Assembly: GCA_963727075.1 (NCBI GenBank)
Contig: CAVSET010000001.1
Location: 372,001 to 436,000, forward strand
DNA length: 64,000 nucleotides
Reading direction: 5' to 3'
Source: Bog-756 sp963727075
Lineage (GTDB): Bacteria; Actinomycetota; Acidimicrobiia; Acidimicrobiales; RAAP-2
Shown here one piece after another: positions 8,410-16,665 of this stretch. The notes below the pieces were generated by a model. It was not told the origin of the DNA, made no database searches, and saw only the letters and a program-made list of their open reading frames with translations. The position numbers were made by a program, and so were the translations under genes. The number at the start of each line of letters is the position of its first letter. The stretch's first letter is position 1.

Positions 8410-9804
8410 TCAGCCGGGGTGGGCCGGTTCCCCGGTGGACGGTCGCAGCCGATACGACGGTGCCGCCCGCTGTCGGGCCTGCCGTCCCCGGTCGACCTCG
8501 GTGTCCAGCATGAGGCGGGCTTCTCGGGAGTGGCGGTTCTTGGCGCTGGTCCTGACCGGTCCGCGGGTCGAGTCGAGATGCAGGGTGGCCAGGCCGAGGG
8601 CCCGCTCGATCGGCCCGGCACTGAGGCGGACGCTCTGAGTCCGCTCGTGGGGGACGACATCCACCGTGCGGGAGAGGAGCCCGTGCCGGACGACGAAGAC
8701 CCGCTCGTCGGACCCGGCTGACTGCGCCCGCCACCACAGCGGGGCCCTCAGGGCGGCCCGGGCCGGGGGCCGGGAGACCGGGACGGACTCGATGTCGATA
8801 CCGCCGAGCACCCAGCCCACCAGGGCCAGCGCGTAGTCCCGGTCGGTCACCGGGACCAGCATGGTCGACTTCGAGTTGGCGTTGCCGGCATAGCCGGCCA
8901 CGTTCATGCGGACCTGGGCCCAACCGAAGGGCCGCCACGACAGCGGCTGGTGGATCAGGATGGCCTGGATGCGCCCGGGCGGGACGGTCTGGCGGCTGGT
9001 GGAGAGCAACCCGTGACGGATGCGGAGCCCGTCGGGCGAGTCCGAGACGGTGAAGTCCCACAGCGTGCTGACCCGGTGCCAGATGGCATGCAGGATGACG
9101 ATGGCGAAGGACACGAACAGGGCCACCCCGAGCCCGATGGTCGGCCGGTGGTTGTTGGACTGGCCGAGCAGCCCCAGGGCCGGGCCGGCCAACAGCGGCA
9201 GCAGCCGCCACGAGACCATCTCCAGCAGCACGGCCTGGACGAGCCGATTGTGGGGCACCGAGAGGACCGGGCGCTCGGGAGCCTCGGGCACTCCCTCCTC
9301 CGCCCCCGCCGACCGGCCCAGCAGGTCGGCGCGCAGGGCCTGGGCCACGGGGCGGGACAGATAGCGGAGCCGCACCGCGGAGCGCTCGGTGCCGGCCGTG
9401 GTCACCTTCAGCTCGGCCAGGCCGAAGACCCGGGCCGCCAGCGGCTCGAGAACGTCGACGCTTTGCACCCGGTTGAGCCGGACCCGCTTGGACTGCTTCT
9501 GGAACAGCCCGTAGTCGATGCGGAGCTCGCCGCCCAGTAGGTGATAGCGGGTGACCGCCACGTTCACCAACCCCCGGACCACGACGGCCACGGCCACCGC
9601 GGCGTAGATGGCGAACGGCACCCAGTTCACGCCGCCTCCTTCACCGGTGCGCTGCCGGATCAGGCTGAAGAAGGTGAAGGCGGCGACCAGACCGAGCACC
9701 CGGCCGCCGAGGGCGATGGGCGTCAGCGGGTGGAGTCGGAAGGTCTCCTCGGCCCGGGGGAGGACGGGGCGGTCCGGGTCGGATGGCTCAGAGGCCGCTG
9801 GCAT
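8410..9804 (-). CDS. PH domain-containing membrane protein (YdbT-like, three bPH2 units)
   Basis: A 464-residue protein starting at ATG 9804 after GGTGAGG; a GTG at 9813 is in frame but has a poorer ribosome site. Pairs of membrane helices near residues 35-75 and 195-250 alternate with bacterial PH (bPH2/DUF304) units: YHLLGGELRIDYGLFQKQSKRV, TVSDSPDGLRIRHGLLSTS and SDERVFVVRHGLLSRTVDVV. Each carries the typical arginine-rich -Q(S)V- strand (LNRVQSVDVLEPLAARVFGLAELKV). It overlaps the upstream PH gene by 17 bp, the same arrangement as ydbS/ydbT in other bacteria. Molecular function is unknown; envelope-stress association is reported for some relatives. Confidence 0.85.
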   Translation of the reverse strand: MPAASEPSDPDRPVLPRAEETFRLHPLTPIALGGRVLGLVAAFTFFSLIRQRTGEGGGVNWVPFAIYAAVAVAVVVRGLVNVAVTRYHLLGGELRIDYGLFQKQSKRVRLNRVQSVDVLEPLAARVFGLAELKVTTAGTERSAVRLRYLSRPVAQALRADLLGRSAGAEEGVPEAPERPVLSVPHNRLVQAVLLEMVSWRLLPLLAGPALGLLGQSNNHRPTIGLGVALFVSFAIVILHAIWHRVSTLWDFTVSDSPDGLRIRHGLLSTSRQTVPPGRIQAILIHQPLSWRPFGWAQVRMNVAGYAGNANSKSTMLVPVTDRDYALALVGWVLGGIDIESVPVSRPPARAALRAPLWWRAQSAGSDERVFVVRHGLLSRTVDVVPHERTQSVRLSAGPIERALGLATLHLDSTRGPVRTSAKNRHSREARLMLDTEVDRGRQARQRAAPSYRLRPSTGEPAHPG

Positions 9805-10276
9805 GCGCCTCACCCAGGTCGGTGAGCCGGTCCCGCAGTTGGGTGGCGGTGTCGGGGGTGAGCCCGCAGACCTTGGCGTCGGTAGTGGCCGCCGCGGTGT
9901 GCAGCTTCACGCTGACCAGTCCGAAGGACCGCTCGATCGGGCCGGCCTCCACATCGACGAGCTGCATGCGGCCATAGGGAACGACAGTCAACCGCTTGAA
10001 CATGGCGCCATGGGTCACGAGGAGGTCGTCGTCCCGCTCGACGTACCCCCACGAACGCTGGTTGCGACCGATCGAGATCCAGGCGAGGACGAGAAGGGTG
10101 CATCCCCCGATCCCTACCGCCAGCCCGGCGGTGGCCGTCGCCGCGGCACAGCCGACGGCGATGGCCGCGACCAGCGGAACCCCGCCGCAGACCAGCACGG
10201 TGCGGCGCATCCGGGCCAACCGCGGGGACACCCGCTGCCAGCTGTGGTTCCGGGGTGGGGCGAAGGGGCTCTCCAT
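9788..10276 (-). CDS. PH domain-containing protein (YdbS-like)
   Basis: A 162-residue protein from ATG 10276. Two adjacent membrane helices (about 25-60) precede one bPH2 unit: WGYVERDDDLLVTHGAMFKRLTVVPYGRMQLVDVEAGPIERSFGLVSVKLHTAA. It is followed, with overlapping reading frames, by the three-PH-unit partner, so the two probably act as a complex in the membrane. The upstream neighbour is the divergent SDR gene, with 164 bp between the two starts that must contain both promoters; no strong hexamers were evident to me. Confidence 0.85.
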   Translation of the reverse strand: MESPFAPPRNHSWQRVSPRLARMRRTVLVCGGVPLVAAIAVGCAAATATAGLAVGIGGCTLLVLAWISIGRNQRSWGYVERDDDLLVTHGAMFKRLTVVPYGRMQLVDVEAGPIERSFGLVSVKLHTAAATTDAKVCGLTPDTATQLRDRLTDLGEAHASGL

Positions 10277-10440
10277 CACGTACGACCCTATCGGCAGCCG
10301 CGCACCGCACCCGGTCGCACCGGCACCCCGCCGTCCCGTCAGCGAGAGGATCGGTGCGCACCACTCGGCGTCGGTCGGCACGACACCCGCTCCCTGCGTA
10401 TCATGCCGGTCGAACGTTGCCGAACGAGCGGAGGGGGACG

Positions 10441-11235
10441 ATGGCGATCGACGTGAGCGGGCAGCGGGTCCTCGTGACCGGAGCGTCCTCCGGCATCGGT
10501 GCCGCCCTGGCCGAGGAATTCGCCCGGCGGGGCGCGATCGTGGGCATCTGCGCCCGGCGCCAGGACCGTCTCGACGAGGTGCTGGCCCGCTGTCGCACCC
10601 ACTCCCCCGACTCGCGCCGTTGGGTCGCCGACCTCTCACAACCGGCCGAGGTCGACCGCCTGGCCGCCACCGCCCGGCAAGAGCTCGGCGCGATCGACAT
10701 CCTGGTCAACAACGCCGGCATTCCCAAGCGGCGCCACGTCTCGAAACTGGACGCCGCCACCGTCGAGTCGGTGATGGCCATCAACTACCTGAGCCCGGTG
10801 CGCCTGACCCTGGCCCTGCTCCCCGAGATGCTGGCCCGGGGCAGTGGCCGCATCATCAACCTCTCGTCGGTGGCCGCCACCCTCAGCTCTCCCGGCGAGT
10901 CCGCTTACGATGCGTCCAAGGCGGCGCTGACCGCGTTCAGCGAGTCGATGGCCGTCGACTTGTGGCAGAGCGGTGTGAAGGTGCTCGTCGTCTACCCCGG
11001 CCTGGTGGACACCGAGCTGTTCTCCCTTCCCGACAACGACCCGGTGATCGCGGCGGTGGAGCCGATACCGGTGAGCGAGCTGGTGGCCGGGGTCTTCGAG
11101 GCACTGGACTCCGACGCCGTCCAGGTGTACGTGCCCGGGTACTTCGGCGATCTCGCGTCGAGCAAGGCGGCCGACGTGGCCGGCTTCCTCTCGGGCACCG
11201 CGGCCTACGTCGCGTCCCACGGCCAGGCCGGTTGA
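10441..11235 (+). CDS. SDR family NAD(P)-dependent oxidoreductase
   Basis: A 264-residue classical short-chain dehydrogenase. The nucleotide-binding glycine motif TGASSGIG is at residues 13-20, NNAG near residue 90, and the catalytic Ser/Tyr/Lys set is in INLSSVAATLSSPGESAYDASKAA. RRQDRLDEV after the second strand suggests NADPH preference. ATG 10441 follows GGAGGGGG. The C-terminal block (DALDSDAVQVYVPGYFGDLASSKAADVAGF) resembles the tail of steroid/lipid-type SDRs of actinobacteria. The substrate is unknown; reduction or oxidation of a lipid carbonyl is only a family-level guess. Confidence 0.88.
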   Translation: MAIDVSGQRVLVTGASSGIGAALAEEFARRGAIVGICARRQDRLDEVLARCRTHSPDSRRWVADLSQPAEVDRLAATARQELGAIDILVNNAGIPKRRHVSKLDAATVESVMAINYLSPVRLTLALLPEMLARGSGRIINLSSVAATLSSPGESAYDASKAALTAFSESMAVDLWQSGVKVLVVYPGLVDTELFSLPDNDPVIAAVEPIPVSELVAGVFEALDSDAVQVYVPGYFGDLASSKAADVAGFLSGTAAYVASHGQAG

Positions 11236-11270
11236 GAGTCGGCGACGAAGCCGGACCGTCGGCCGGGCCG

Positions 11271-11561
11271 GTGGAGCGAACCATCGCCGGCTTCCACCGC
11301 GATGCCGAGGGCGATTGGGTGGCCGAGCTCTCCTGCGGCCACCAACAACACGTGCGTCACCGCCCTCCCTTCCAGATGCGGGCATGGGTGGTGTCCGCCG
11401 AGGGACGAGCGGCACGGATCGGCACCGCCATCGACTGTCCTCTCTGCGAGCCGGCTGAAGGAGACCCGGCTTGCTGGGCCGGGCGAATATGCGGCGACTG
11501 CGGCGCGGTGCTCGACGGGACGGGTCACCGGCCCGGTTGTGCCGCAGGCGGGGACCGGTAG
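11271..11561 (+). CDS. DUF3565 domain protein with extra cysteine pairs
   Basis: A 96-residue protein. GTG 11271 gives (M)ERTIAGFHRDAEGDWVAELSCGHQQHVRHRPPFQMRAWV, which matches the DUF3565 core from its first residue, so I prefer it to a TTG at 11232 overlapping the SDR stop. The CGH-QHVRHRPP block is conserved in the family. Beyond it lie CPLCEP and CGDCGAVL with a final His/Cys, so a zinc site is plausible. No biochemical function is known for this family. It lies 35 bp after the SDR and is probably co-transcribed. Confidence 0.8.
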   Translation: MERTIAGFHRDAEGDWVAELSCGHQQHVRHRPPFQMRAWVVSAEGRAARIGTAIDCPLCEPAEGDPACWAGRICGDCGAVLDGTGHRPGCAAGGDR

Positions 11562-11604
11562 GCCGCGACCACGCGCCGCAAGTGGGGGCGCCCCGGGGGA
11601 GGTG

Positions 11605-12756
11605 TTAGCCGAGCAGCTTCTTGGCGATGACCACCCGCTGGATCTGGTTGGTCCCCTCGTAGATCTGGGTGACCTTGGCGTCCCGCATGAACCGCTCGAC
11701 CGGGAAGTCCTTGGTGAACCCGTAGCCACCGAGCAGTTGGACGGCATCGGTGGTCACGGACATGGCGGTGTCCGAGGCGAAGCACTTGGCCATGGCCCCG
11801 ACGGAGGTGAGCTCACCGTCGGGGTCGCCCGTATCGACCAGCGAACAGGCCCGGTAGACGAGGGTTCGGGCCGCCTCTGTGCGCATGGCCATCTCGGCCA
11901 GCATGAACCGCAGTCCCTGCAGGTCGGCGATGGCCTGGCCGAAGGCTCGGCGGTCCTTCATGTAGGCCGCGGCATGATCGATGGCACCCTGGGCGATCCC
12001 GACGGCCTGGGCGCCGATCCCCGGGCGGCTGCGGTCGAGGGTGTGCATGGCGATGGTGAACCCCATGCCCTCCTCGCCGACGAGATTGCCGACCGGCACC
12101 TCGAGCCGGTCGAAGGAGATGGCCGCGGTGGGGCTGCCCCGGAGGCCCATCTTGTCCTCCTTCGGGGCCACCTCGATCCCCCAGTCCGCCTCGACCACGA
12201 AGCAGCTGATGCCCCGCCGGCCCGCTTCGGGGTCGGTGATGGCGAAGACGGTATAGAGGTCGGACACGCCGGCGTTGGTGACCCAGTACTTGGTCCCGGT
12301 CAACAGGTAGACGTCCCCGTGGCGCACAGCCCGGCTCCGCATGGCGGCCACGTCGCTCCCCGCATCCGCCTCCGACAGGCAGTAGCTGGCCTGGCACTCG
12401 CCCGACGCCACCCGCGGCACATAGGTGCGCTTCAGCTCCTCGGAGCCCCAATTGATCAGGGGCATCATCCCGACCTTGGAGATCTGCAGGGTCAACGATG
12501 TCGAAGCGCAGACCCGGGCCAGCTCCTCGGCCATGATGGCCTGGGTGACCATGTCAGCCCCGGCCCCGCCGTACTCGGCCGGGATCCCGAGCGCAGGGAG
12601 CTCGAGCTCGGCGCACGCCTCGAAGGACCGGCGGGGGAAGGTGGCGTCCCGGTCGGCCACGGTGGCCTGGGGAGCGATCTGGTCCTCGGCGAACTTGCGC
12701 AACGTCTCGCGGAACTGTCGCTGGGTGTCGGTCAGGCCGAATCCGGGCGCGTCCAT
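11605..12756 (-). CDS. Acyl-CoA dehydrogenase
   Basis: A 383-residue FAD enzyme, full length for the family. It oxidises acyl-CoA to trans-2-enoyl-CoA and would pass electrons to the EtfAB flavoprotein (also encoded in this window). ATG 12756 gives MDAPGFGLTDTQRQFRETLRKFAEDQIAP; a TTG at 12774 is less likely. The FAD/substrate loop is CLSEADAGSDVAAMRSRAV and KYWVTNAGVSD, and the catalytic base is the Glu of QIYEGTNQIQR (about Glu367), the usual position for short- and medium-chain enzymes. Chain length cannot be assigned. It converges on the DUF3565 gene. Confidence 0.92.
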   Translation of the reverse strand: MDAPGFGLTDTQRQFRETLRKFAEDQIAPQATVADRDATFPRRSFEACAELELPALGIPAEYGGAGADMVTQAIMAEELARVCASTSLTLQISKVGMMPLINWGSEELKRTYVPRVASGECQASYCLSEADAGSDVAAMRSRAVRHGDVYLLTGTKYWVTNAGVSDLYTVFAITDPEAGRRGISCFVVEADWGIEVAPKEDKMGLRGSPTAAISFDRLEVPVGNLVGEEGMGFTIAMHTLDRSRPGIGAQAVGIAQGAIDHAAAYMKDRRAFGQAIADLQGLRFMLAEMAMRTEAARTLVYRACSLVDTGDPDGELTSVGAMAKCFASDTAMSVTTDAVQLLGGYGFTKDFPVERFMRDAKVTQIYEGTNQIQRVVIAKKLLG

Positions 12757-12944
12757 GCGACCCAACGTACTCAAACGGTCGTTGGGCCGGGCCCGGACGG
12801 CCGACGGTCTCGGCGGCCGGCCCAGATGAGCAGGAGGTTCTCAAGTCAACGCCCCAACGCGTCGACATGGTCACCTGACTTCTGCGCCGGCGAGGACTAA
12901 GCTTCGCCCCGTGGAATACCACGCAGAGTAGTGGAGGCAGCTCT

Positions 12945-13421
12945 ATGAGTGACAAACCCGAAGGGCCAGGCTGGTGGATCGCCAGCGACGGCCGGTGGTA
13001 CCCGCCGGAGTTGCATCCCTCCGTGCGGGATGACCCGCCCACTCCGTCGACGACCGGATCGGGGGCGACGACCGTGTCGACCTGGTCGGGCCCCGACCGC
13101 CGGGAAGGAGACCGCCGCCGGGCGGAGGGCACCGACCCGACCGGAGCGGGCGCGACGCCGGGGTCGACGTGGTCCGGCCCCGAGCGCCGGGAGGGAGACC
13201 GCCGGAAGCCGGAGGGCGAACGGGTCGGACCCCAGTTCCCCGACCTGTTCCAAAAAGCCCTCGAGGGGTCGCACCTGGCCGACACCGTCTCGGTGCGCTA
13301 CGACGACGAGCGCGGCCCGGTACCGGCCGGATCCAACCGGAAGGGCGGCACCCCGGCGGCCAGCGCGGCGGGCGGGGGCTCCGGGTCGGGGGCCAAGCGT
13401 CGCTGGCGCAAGGGGGGCTGA
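12945..13421 (+). CDS. Small disordered protein with a GWWIASDGRWYPPE head
   Basis: A 158-residue protein. Residues 7-24 (GPGWWIASDGRWYPPELH) are a Trp-rich element related to the DUF2510-type PGWYxDP motif usually found at the start of actinobacterial membrane proteins, but no membrane helix follows here. The rest is Gly/Ser/Arg-rich and probably unstructured. It holds two near copies of STWSGP-D/E-RREGDRR (about residues 44-58 and 73-87). The tail is strongly basic (GAKRRWRKGG). ATG 12945 follows GGAGGCAG. Function unknown; the basic tail might bind nucleic acid or the membrane surface. Confidence 0.65.
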   Translation: MSDKPEGPGWWIASDGRWYPPELHPSVRDDPPTPSTTGSGATTVSTWSGPDRREGDRRRAEGTDPTGAGATPGSTWSGPERREGDRRKPEGERVGPQFPDLFQKALEGSHLADTVSVRYDDERGPVPAGSNRKGGTPAASAAGGGSGSGAKRRWRKGG

Positions 13422-13430
13422 CCCCGACGC

Positions 13431-14288
13431 TCAGCCCGCCCCGCCCAGGTGCTCGAGGAGCAACCGGGTGAGGCGGTCGGCGGCCACGTCGGGGATCCAG
13501 TGGCTGACCCCCTCCAGCACCTCGAAGCGGTACGGGCCGCTCACGTAGCCGGCGGTGGCCTCGGCGGCCCGGCGACCGAGGGCGATGTCCCCGGTCGACC
13601 ACACGTACATGGTGGGGACCGCCACCGGCTCGGACGGCGTCGCTTCCCGCAGGTCGTTGGCCCGGTACCAGTTCAACGCGGCGGTCAGCGCCCCGGGTGA
13701 GGAGAGCGCCTCCACGTAGGAGCGGACCGCCACCGGACCGATGCCGGTCCCGGCAAAGACCTGTCGAAGCCCTTCGCCGTCGCCCCGCTCACCGAGCAGA
13801 AGGGGCTCGGCGACACCCGGTTGGCGGAACAGTTCGAAGTAGGCCGAGCGGTCGTTCTGGTCCGGGTCGGAGGCCAACGCGGCGGCCAGGGCGGCCGGGT
13901 GCGGGGTGGACACGGCCGTGAAGGTGCGGACCCGGTCGGGGTGGAGCCCGGCCAGCAACCACCCGACGATGCCACCCCAATCGTGGCCGACCAGGTCGAA
14001 CCGGCCCATCTCCGAGGCGTCGGCCAGAGCCAGGATGTCGGAGACCAGTTCGGTTGTGGCGTAGTCCTCCACCCGGTCGGGCCTCGCCCCCGGCGAGTAG
14101 CCCCGCTGGTCGGGCGCCAGCACCCGGTAGCCGGCCTGGCCGAGGGCGGCGATCACCTCACCGAAGCACATCGAGGTCTGCGGGAAGCCGTGGAGCAGGA
14201 TGACAGCGGGCCCGTCGGCCGGACCGGCACGGCGGGCGGTGAAGCGGAGCCCGTTGGCCGAGATCTCACCGACCGAAACGTCGGTCAC
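13431..14288 (-). CDS. Alpha/beta hydrolase (epoxide hydrolase-like)
   Basis: A 285-residue alpha/beta-fold hydrolase from GTG 14288. The oxyanion motif is VILLHGFPQTSMCF (HGFP), the nucleophile elbow VGHDWGGIVGWLLA (Asp nucleophile, GHDWGG), and the acid/histidine lie near the end (MYVWSTGDIALG, EGVSHWIPDVAA). An Asp rather than Ser at the elbow, with HGFP, points to the epoxide hydrolase / haloalkane dehalogenase-like branch. The natural substrate is not evident. It is the last gene of the minus-strand block that starts with leuB, 52 bp after the hypothetical gene. Confidence 0.85.
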   Translation of the reverse strand: MTDVSVGEISANGLRFTARRAGPADGPAVILLHGFPQTSMCFGEVIAALGQAGYRVLAPDQRGYSPGARPDRVEDYATTELVSDILALADASEMGRFDLVGHDWGGIVGWLLAGLHPDRVRTFTAVSTPHPAALAAALASDPDQNDRSAYFELFRQPGVAEPLLLGERGDGEGLRQVFAGTGIGPVAVRSYVEALSSPGALTAALNWYRANDLREATPSEPVAVPTMYVWSTGDIALGRRAAEATAGYVSGPYRFEVLEGVSHWIPDVAADRLTRLLLEHLGGAG

Positions 14289-14340
14289 GACCGACTCCGG
14301 CCCGGGCCGACCCCGGCGGGGTCCATCCGACAGGGACCGC

Positions 14341-14862
14341 TCAGTGCGCTTCCGGCAGCACCAGCAGCTGGCGCCACTCGGGCAGGCGCGTCGCCACCAC
14401 CTCGGCGGTGAGCGCCAGCGCGTCCTCGGCCACGCTGGCGGCGATGGCCCGCTGGGCCTCGTAGTGGTGGGCGGCCGAGCGGAAGAGGGGGGCGCGGGCC
14501 TCGACCAGGTCGGGAGGCGCGTCTCCCAGGAACCCCCACAGGGTGAAGGCGAAGGTCAGGTCGTAGATGGCCGGCGCCCGGCCGAACCGGGCACAGCGAC
14601 GCATGGCCACCGCGGTACAGCCGACCACGGCATCCTCGGCGGACTCGTCCTCGACCAGGGTCAGACGATCCTCGAACCGGCGGGCCAGCCTCAGGGCAAA
14701 TCCCTGGTCGGGCCCGGGGGTCCCGAACCGAAGTCCCCGAGGCTGGGAGGTGCCGCGCAGCTCCGATGGACGCGACGGGATCCAGACAGTGGGCACCTTG
14801 AGGCGGTACGCCGATCGGACCTGGTCGACCTCGACGATGGGCACGAAGCTGGGCTGGGTCAC
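14341..14862 (-). CDS. Conserved-looking hypothetical protein
   Basis: A 173-residue soluble protein from GTG 14862, preceded by AGGAG at good spacing. I do not recognise the family. It is mainly helical, with Ala/Arg-rich segments (FALRLARRFEDRLTLVEDESAEDAVVGCTAVAMRRC, AAHHYEAQRAIAASVAEDALAL) and a hydrophobic patch IYDLTFAFTLWGFLG that is too polar at its edges for a clear membrane helix. It starts 42 bp after cimA on the same strand and may belong to the amino-acid operon, but no domain supports a metabolic role. GC-rich third positions and a good ribosome site argue that it is real. Confidence 0.65.
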   Translation of the reverse strand: MTQPSFVPIVEVDQVRSAYRLKVPTVWIPSRPSELRGTSQPRGLRFGTPGPDQGFALRLARRFEDRLTLVEDESAEDAVVGCTAVAMRRCARFGRAPAIYDLTFAFTLWGFLGDAPPDLVEARAPLFRSAAHHYEAQRAIAASVAEDALALTAEVVATRLPEWRQLLVLPEAH

Positions 14863-14904
14863 GATCTGGCTCCTGGCGGAATGGCGGCCCGGTCGGGGAC
14901 GGAC

Positions 14905-16665
14905 CTAGGCGGACGGGGAGCCCGCCCGGAGCAGACCGTAGACGATGGAGTCCGACAGGGCCTGCCACGAGGCGGCGATGATGTTCTCCGACACGCCGAT
15001 GGTCGTCCAGGTCCGGTCGCCGTCCGTCGAGTCGATGAGGACCCGGGTGACCGAGGCCGTGCCCTTGGCCGTGTCGAGGACCCGGACCCGGTAGTCGACC
15101 AGGTGCAGCCCGGAGAGGGCGGGGTACCGGGTGCCCATGGCCTTGCGCAACGCACCGTCGAGGGCGTTGACCGGACCGTTGCCCTCGGCGGTGGCCACGA
15201 TCCGGTCCTTGCCCACCAGGACCTTGACCGTCGCTTCGGTGGACTGCCCGTCGCCGTGGTCGGCGATGACCCGGTAGGACTCGAGCTCGAAGAAGTCCTG
15301 CTCCCAGCCGGTGGCGTTTCGGAGCAACAGCTCCAGGGAACCGTCGGCCACCTCGAAGTGGTACCCCTCGTGCTCGAGGCGCTTGAGGGAGTCGAGCACC
15401 GAGGCCATGGCTTGGGAGTCGAGCTCCAGACCGAGCTCCTTGGCCTTGAGCGCCAGCGTCGAACGGCCGGCCATCTCCGACACCACGAACCGCGTCCCGT
15501 TGCCCACCAGCTCCGGTGAGATGTGCTCATAGGCATCCGATCGCCGGACGATGGCCGAGGTGTGGAGCCCGGCCTTGTGGGCGAAGACGGACGAGCCGAC
15601 GTAGGGCTGCTGGGGGTTCGGGGCGATGTTGACCAGTTCGGCGATGTGGTGGGAGACCGGGGTGAGCAGCTCCAGGCGCTCCTCGGGGATGGTGCTGACC
15701 CGGAGCTTCAACGAGAGGTCGGGGATGGCGGCCGAGAGGTCGGTGTTGCCCGCCCGCTCCCCGTACCCGTTGACGCAGCCCTGCACGTGGGTGGCACCGA
15801 CCCCCACGGCGGCCAGCGAGTTGGCCACCGCGCAGCCGCTGTCGTTGTGGAAGTGCACCCCGACCTGGGTCTCGTAACCGCCGAGCACATCGCCGACGAT
15901 GCGCTCCACCTCGTGGGGCAGCGTGCCGCCGTTGGTGTCGCACAGGACGAGGGTCTCGGCCCCCGCCTCCTCGGCGGCCCGCAGGATGGCCAGTGAGAAT
16001 GCCGCGTTCGCCTTGTACCCGTCGAAGAAGTGCTCGGCATCGAGGAACACCCGCAGGTCGTTGGCCCGAAGAAAGGCGACCGAGTCGGCCACCATGGCCA
16101 CGGCTTCGTCGAGCGTGGTCCGGAGGGTGTCGACGACCTGCATCTCGGAGGACTTGGCCACGATGCAGACGGCCTCGGTGCCGGCCTCGACCAATTGGCG
16201 CAGCGTCTCGTCGTCCTCGGCCCGCGCACCGGCCCGCCGGGTGGAGCCGAAGGCCACCAGGGTCGACCTGGAGAGCGACAGCTCGGTGGGGGCCCGGGCG
16301 AAGAACTCGGCGTCCTTCGGGTTGGCCCCGGGCCAACCACCCTCGATGAAGGCCACTCCCAGATGGTCGAGCTGTTCCGCCACCCGCAGCTTGTCGTCGA
16401 CGGTCAAGGACAGGCCCTCTTGCTGCGAGCCGTCCCGCAAGGTGGTGTCGAACACGTCCACCGCGTCCGGCAGGTCGGGCAGGTCGAAGTCGTGGCCACC
16501 GCCCGCCGCGGCCGGACCGTCCTGGCCCTTGGCCCGGGCATGGGCGCGCTGGCCCGGCGTCATCTCGTGGGCAGGCCCGGACGTCCCTCCATGACTGTGG
16601 GCATGGCCGCCATGGTGATGTCCGGCCCGGGGGGCGTTCCCGAGCGTGGGCCCCTCATTCGACAT
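14905..16665 (-). CDS. cimA: (R)-citramalate synthase
   Basis: A 586-residue HMGL/DRE-TIM enzyme with a LeuA-type C-terminal dimer/regulatory domain (about 440-575). It condenses pyruvate with acetyl-CoA to citramalate, the first step of threonine-independent isoleucine synthesis. The metal/catalytic motif is VFDTTLRDGSQQEGLSLT; HFHNDSGCAVANSL carries the metal-binding histidines. The FIEGGWPGANPKDAEFF block separates CimA from isopropylmalate synthase. ATG 16665 overlaps the ilvE end by 11 bp. The first ~65 residues are an unusual His/Gly-rich tail (HHHGGHAHSHGG); ATG 16563 would omit most of it. Context with leuB and ilvE fits the assignment. Confidence 0.92.
   Translation of the reverse strand: MSNEGPTLGNAPRAGHHHGGHAHSHGGTSGPAHEMTPGQRAHARAKGQDGPAAAGGGHDFDLPDLPDAVDVFDTTLRDGSQQEGLSLTVDDKLRVAEQLDHLGVAFIEGGWPGANPKDAEFFARAPTELSLSRSTLVAFGSTRRAGARAEDDETLRQLVEAGTEAVCIVAKSSEMQVVDTLRTTLDEAVAMVADSVAFLRANDLRVFLDAEHFFDGYKANAAFSLAILRAAEEAGAETLVLCDTNGGTLPHEVERIVGDVLGGYETQVGVHFHNDSGCAVANSLAAVGVGATHVQGCVNGYGERAGNTDLSAAIPDLSLKLRVSTIPEERLELLTPVSHHIAELVNIAPNPQQPYVGSSVFAHKAGLHTSAIVRRSDAYEHISPELVGNGTRFVVSEMAGRSTLALKAKELGLELDSQAMASVLDSLKRLEHEGYHFEVADGSLELLLRNATGWEQDFFELESYRVIADHGDGQSTEATVKVLVGKDRIVATAEGNGPVNALDGALRKAMGTRYPALSGLHLVDYRVRVLDTAKGTASVTRVLIDSTDGDRTWTTIGVSENIIAASWQALSDSIVYGLLRAGSPSA

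Noticed and set aside
14905..16665. 2-isopropylmalate synthase or homocitrate synthase instead of CimA
   Set aside because: The FIEGGWPGANPKD block and the long C-terminal regulatory domain fit the CimA subgroup better than LeuA or homocitrate synthase.
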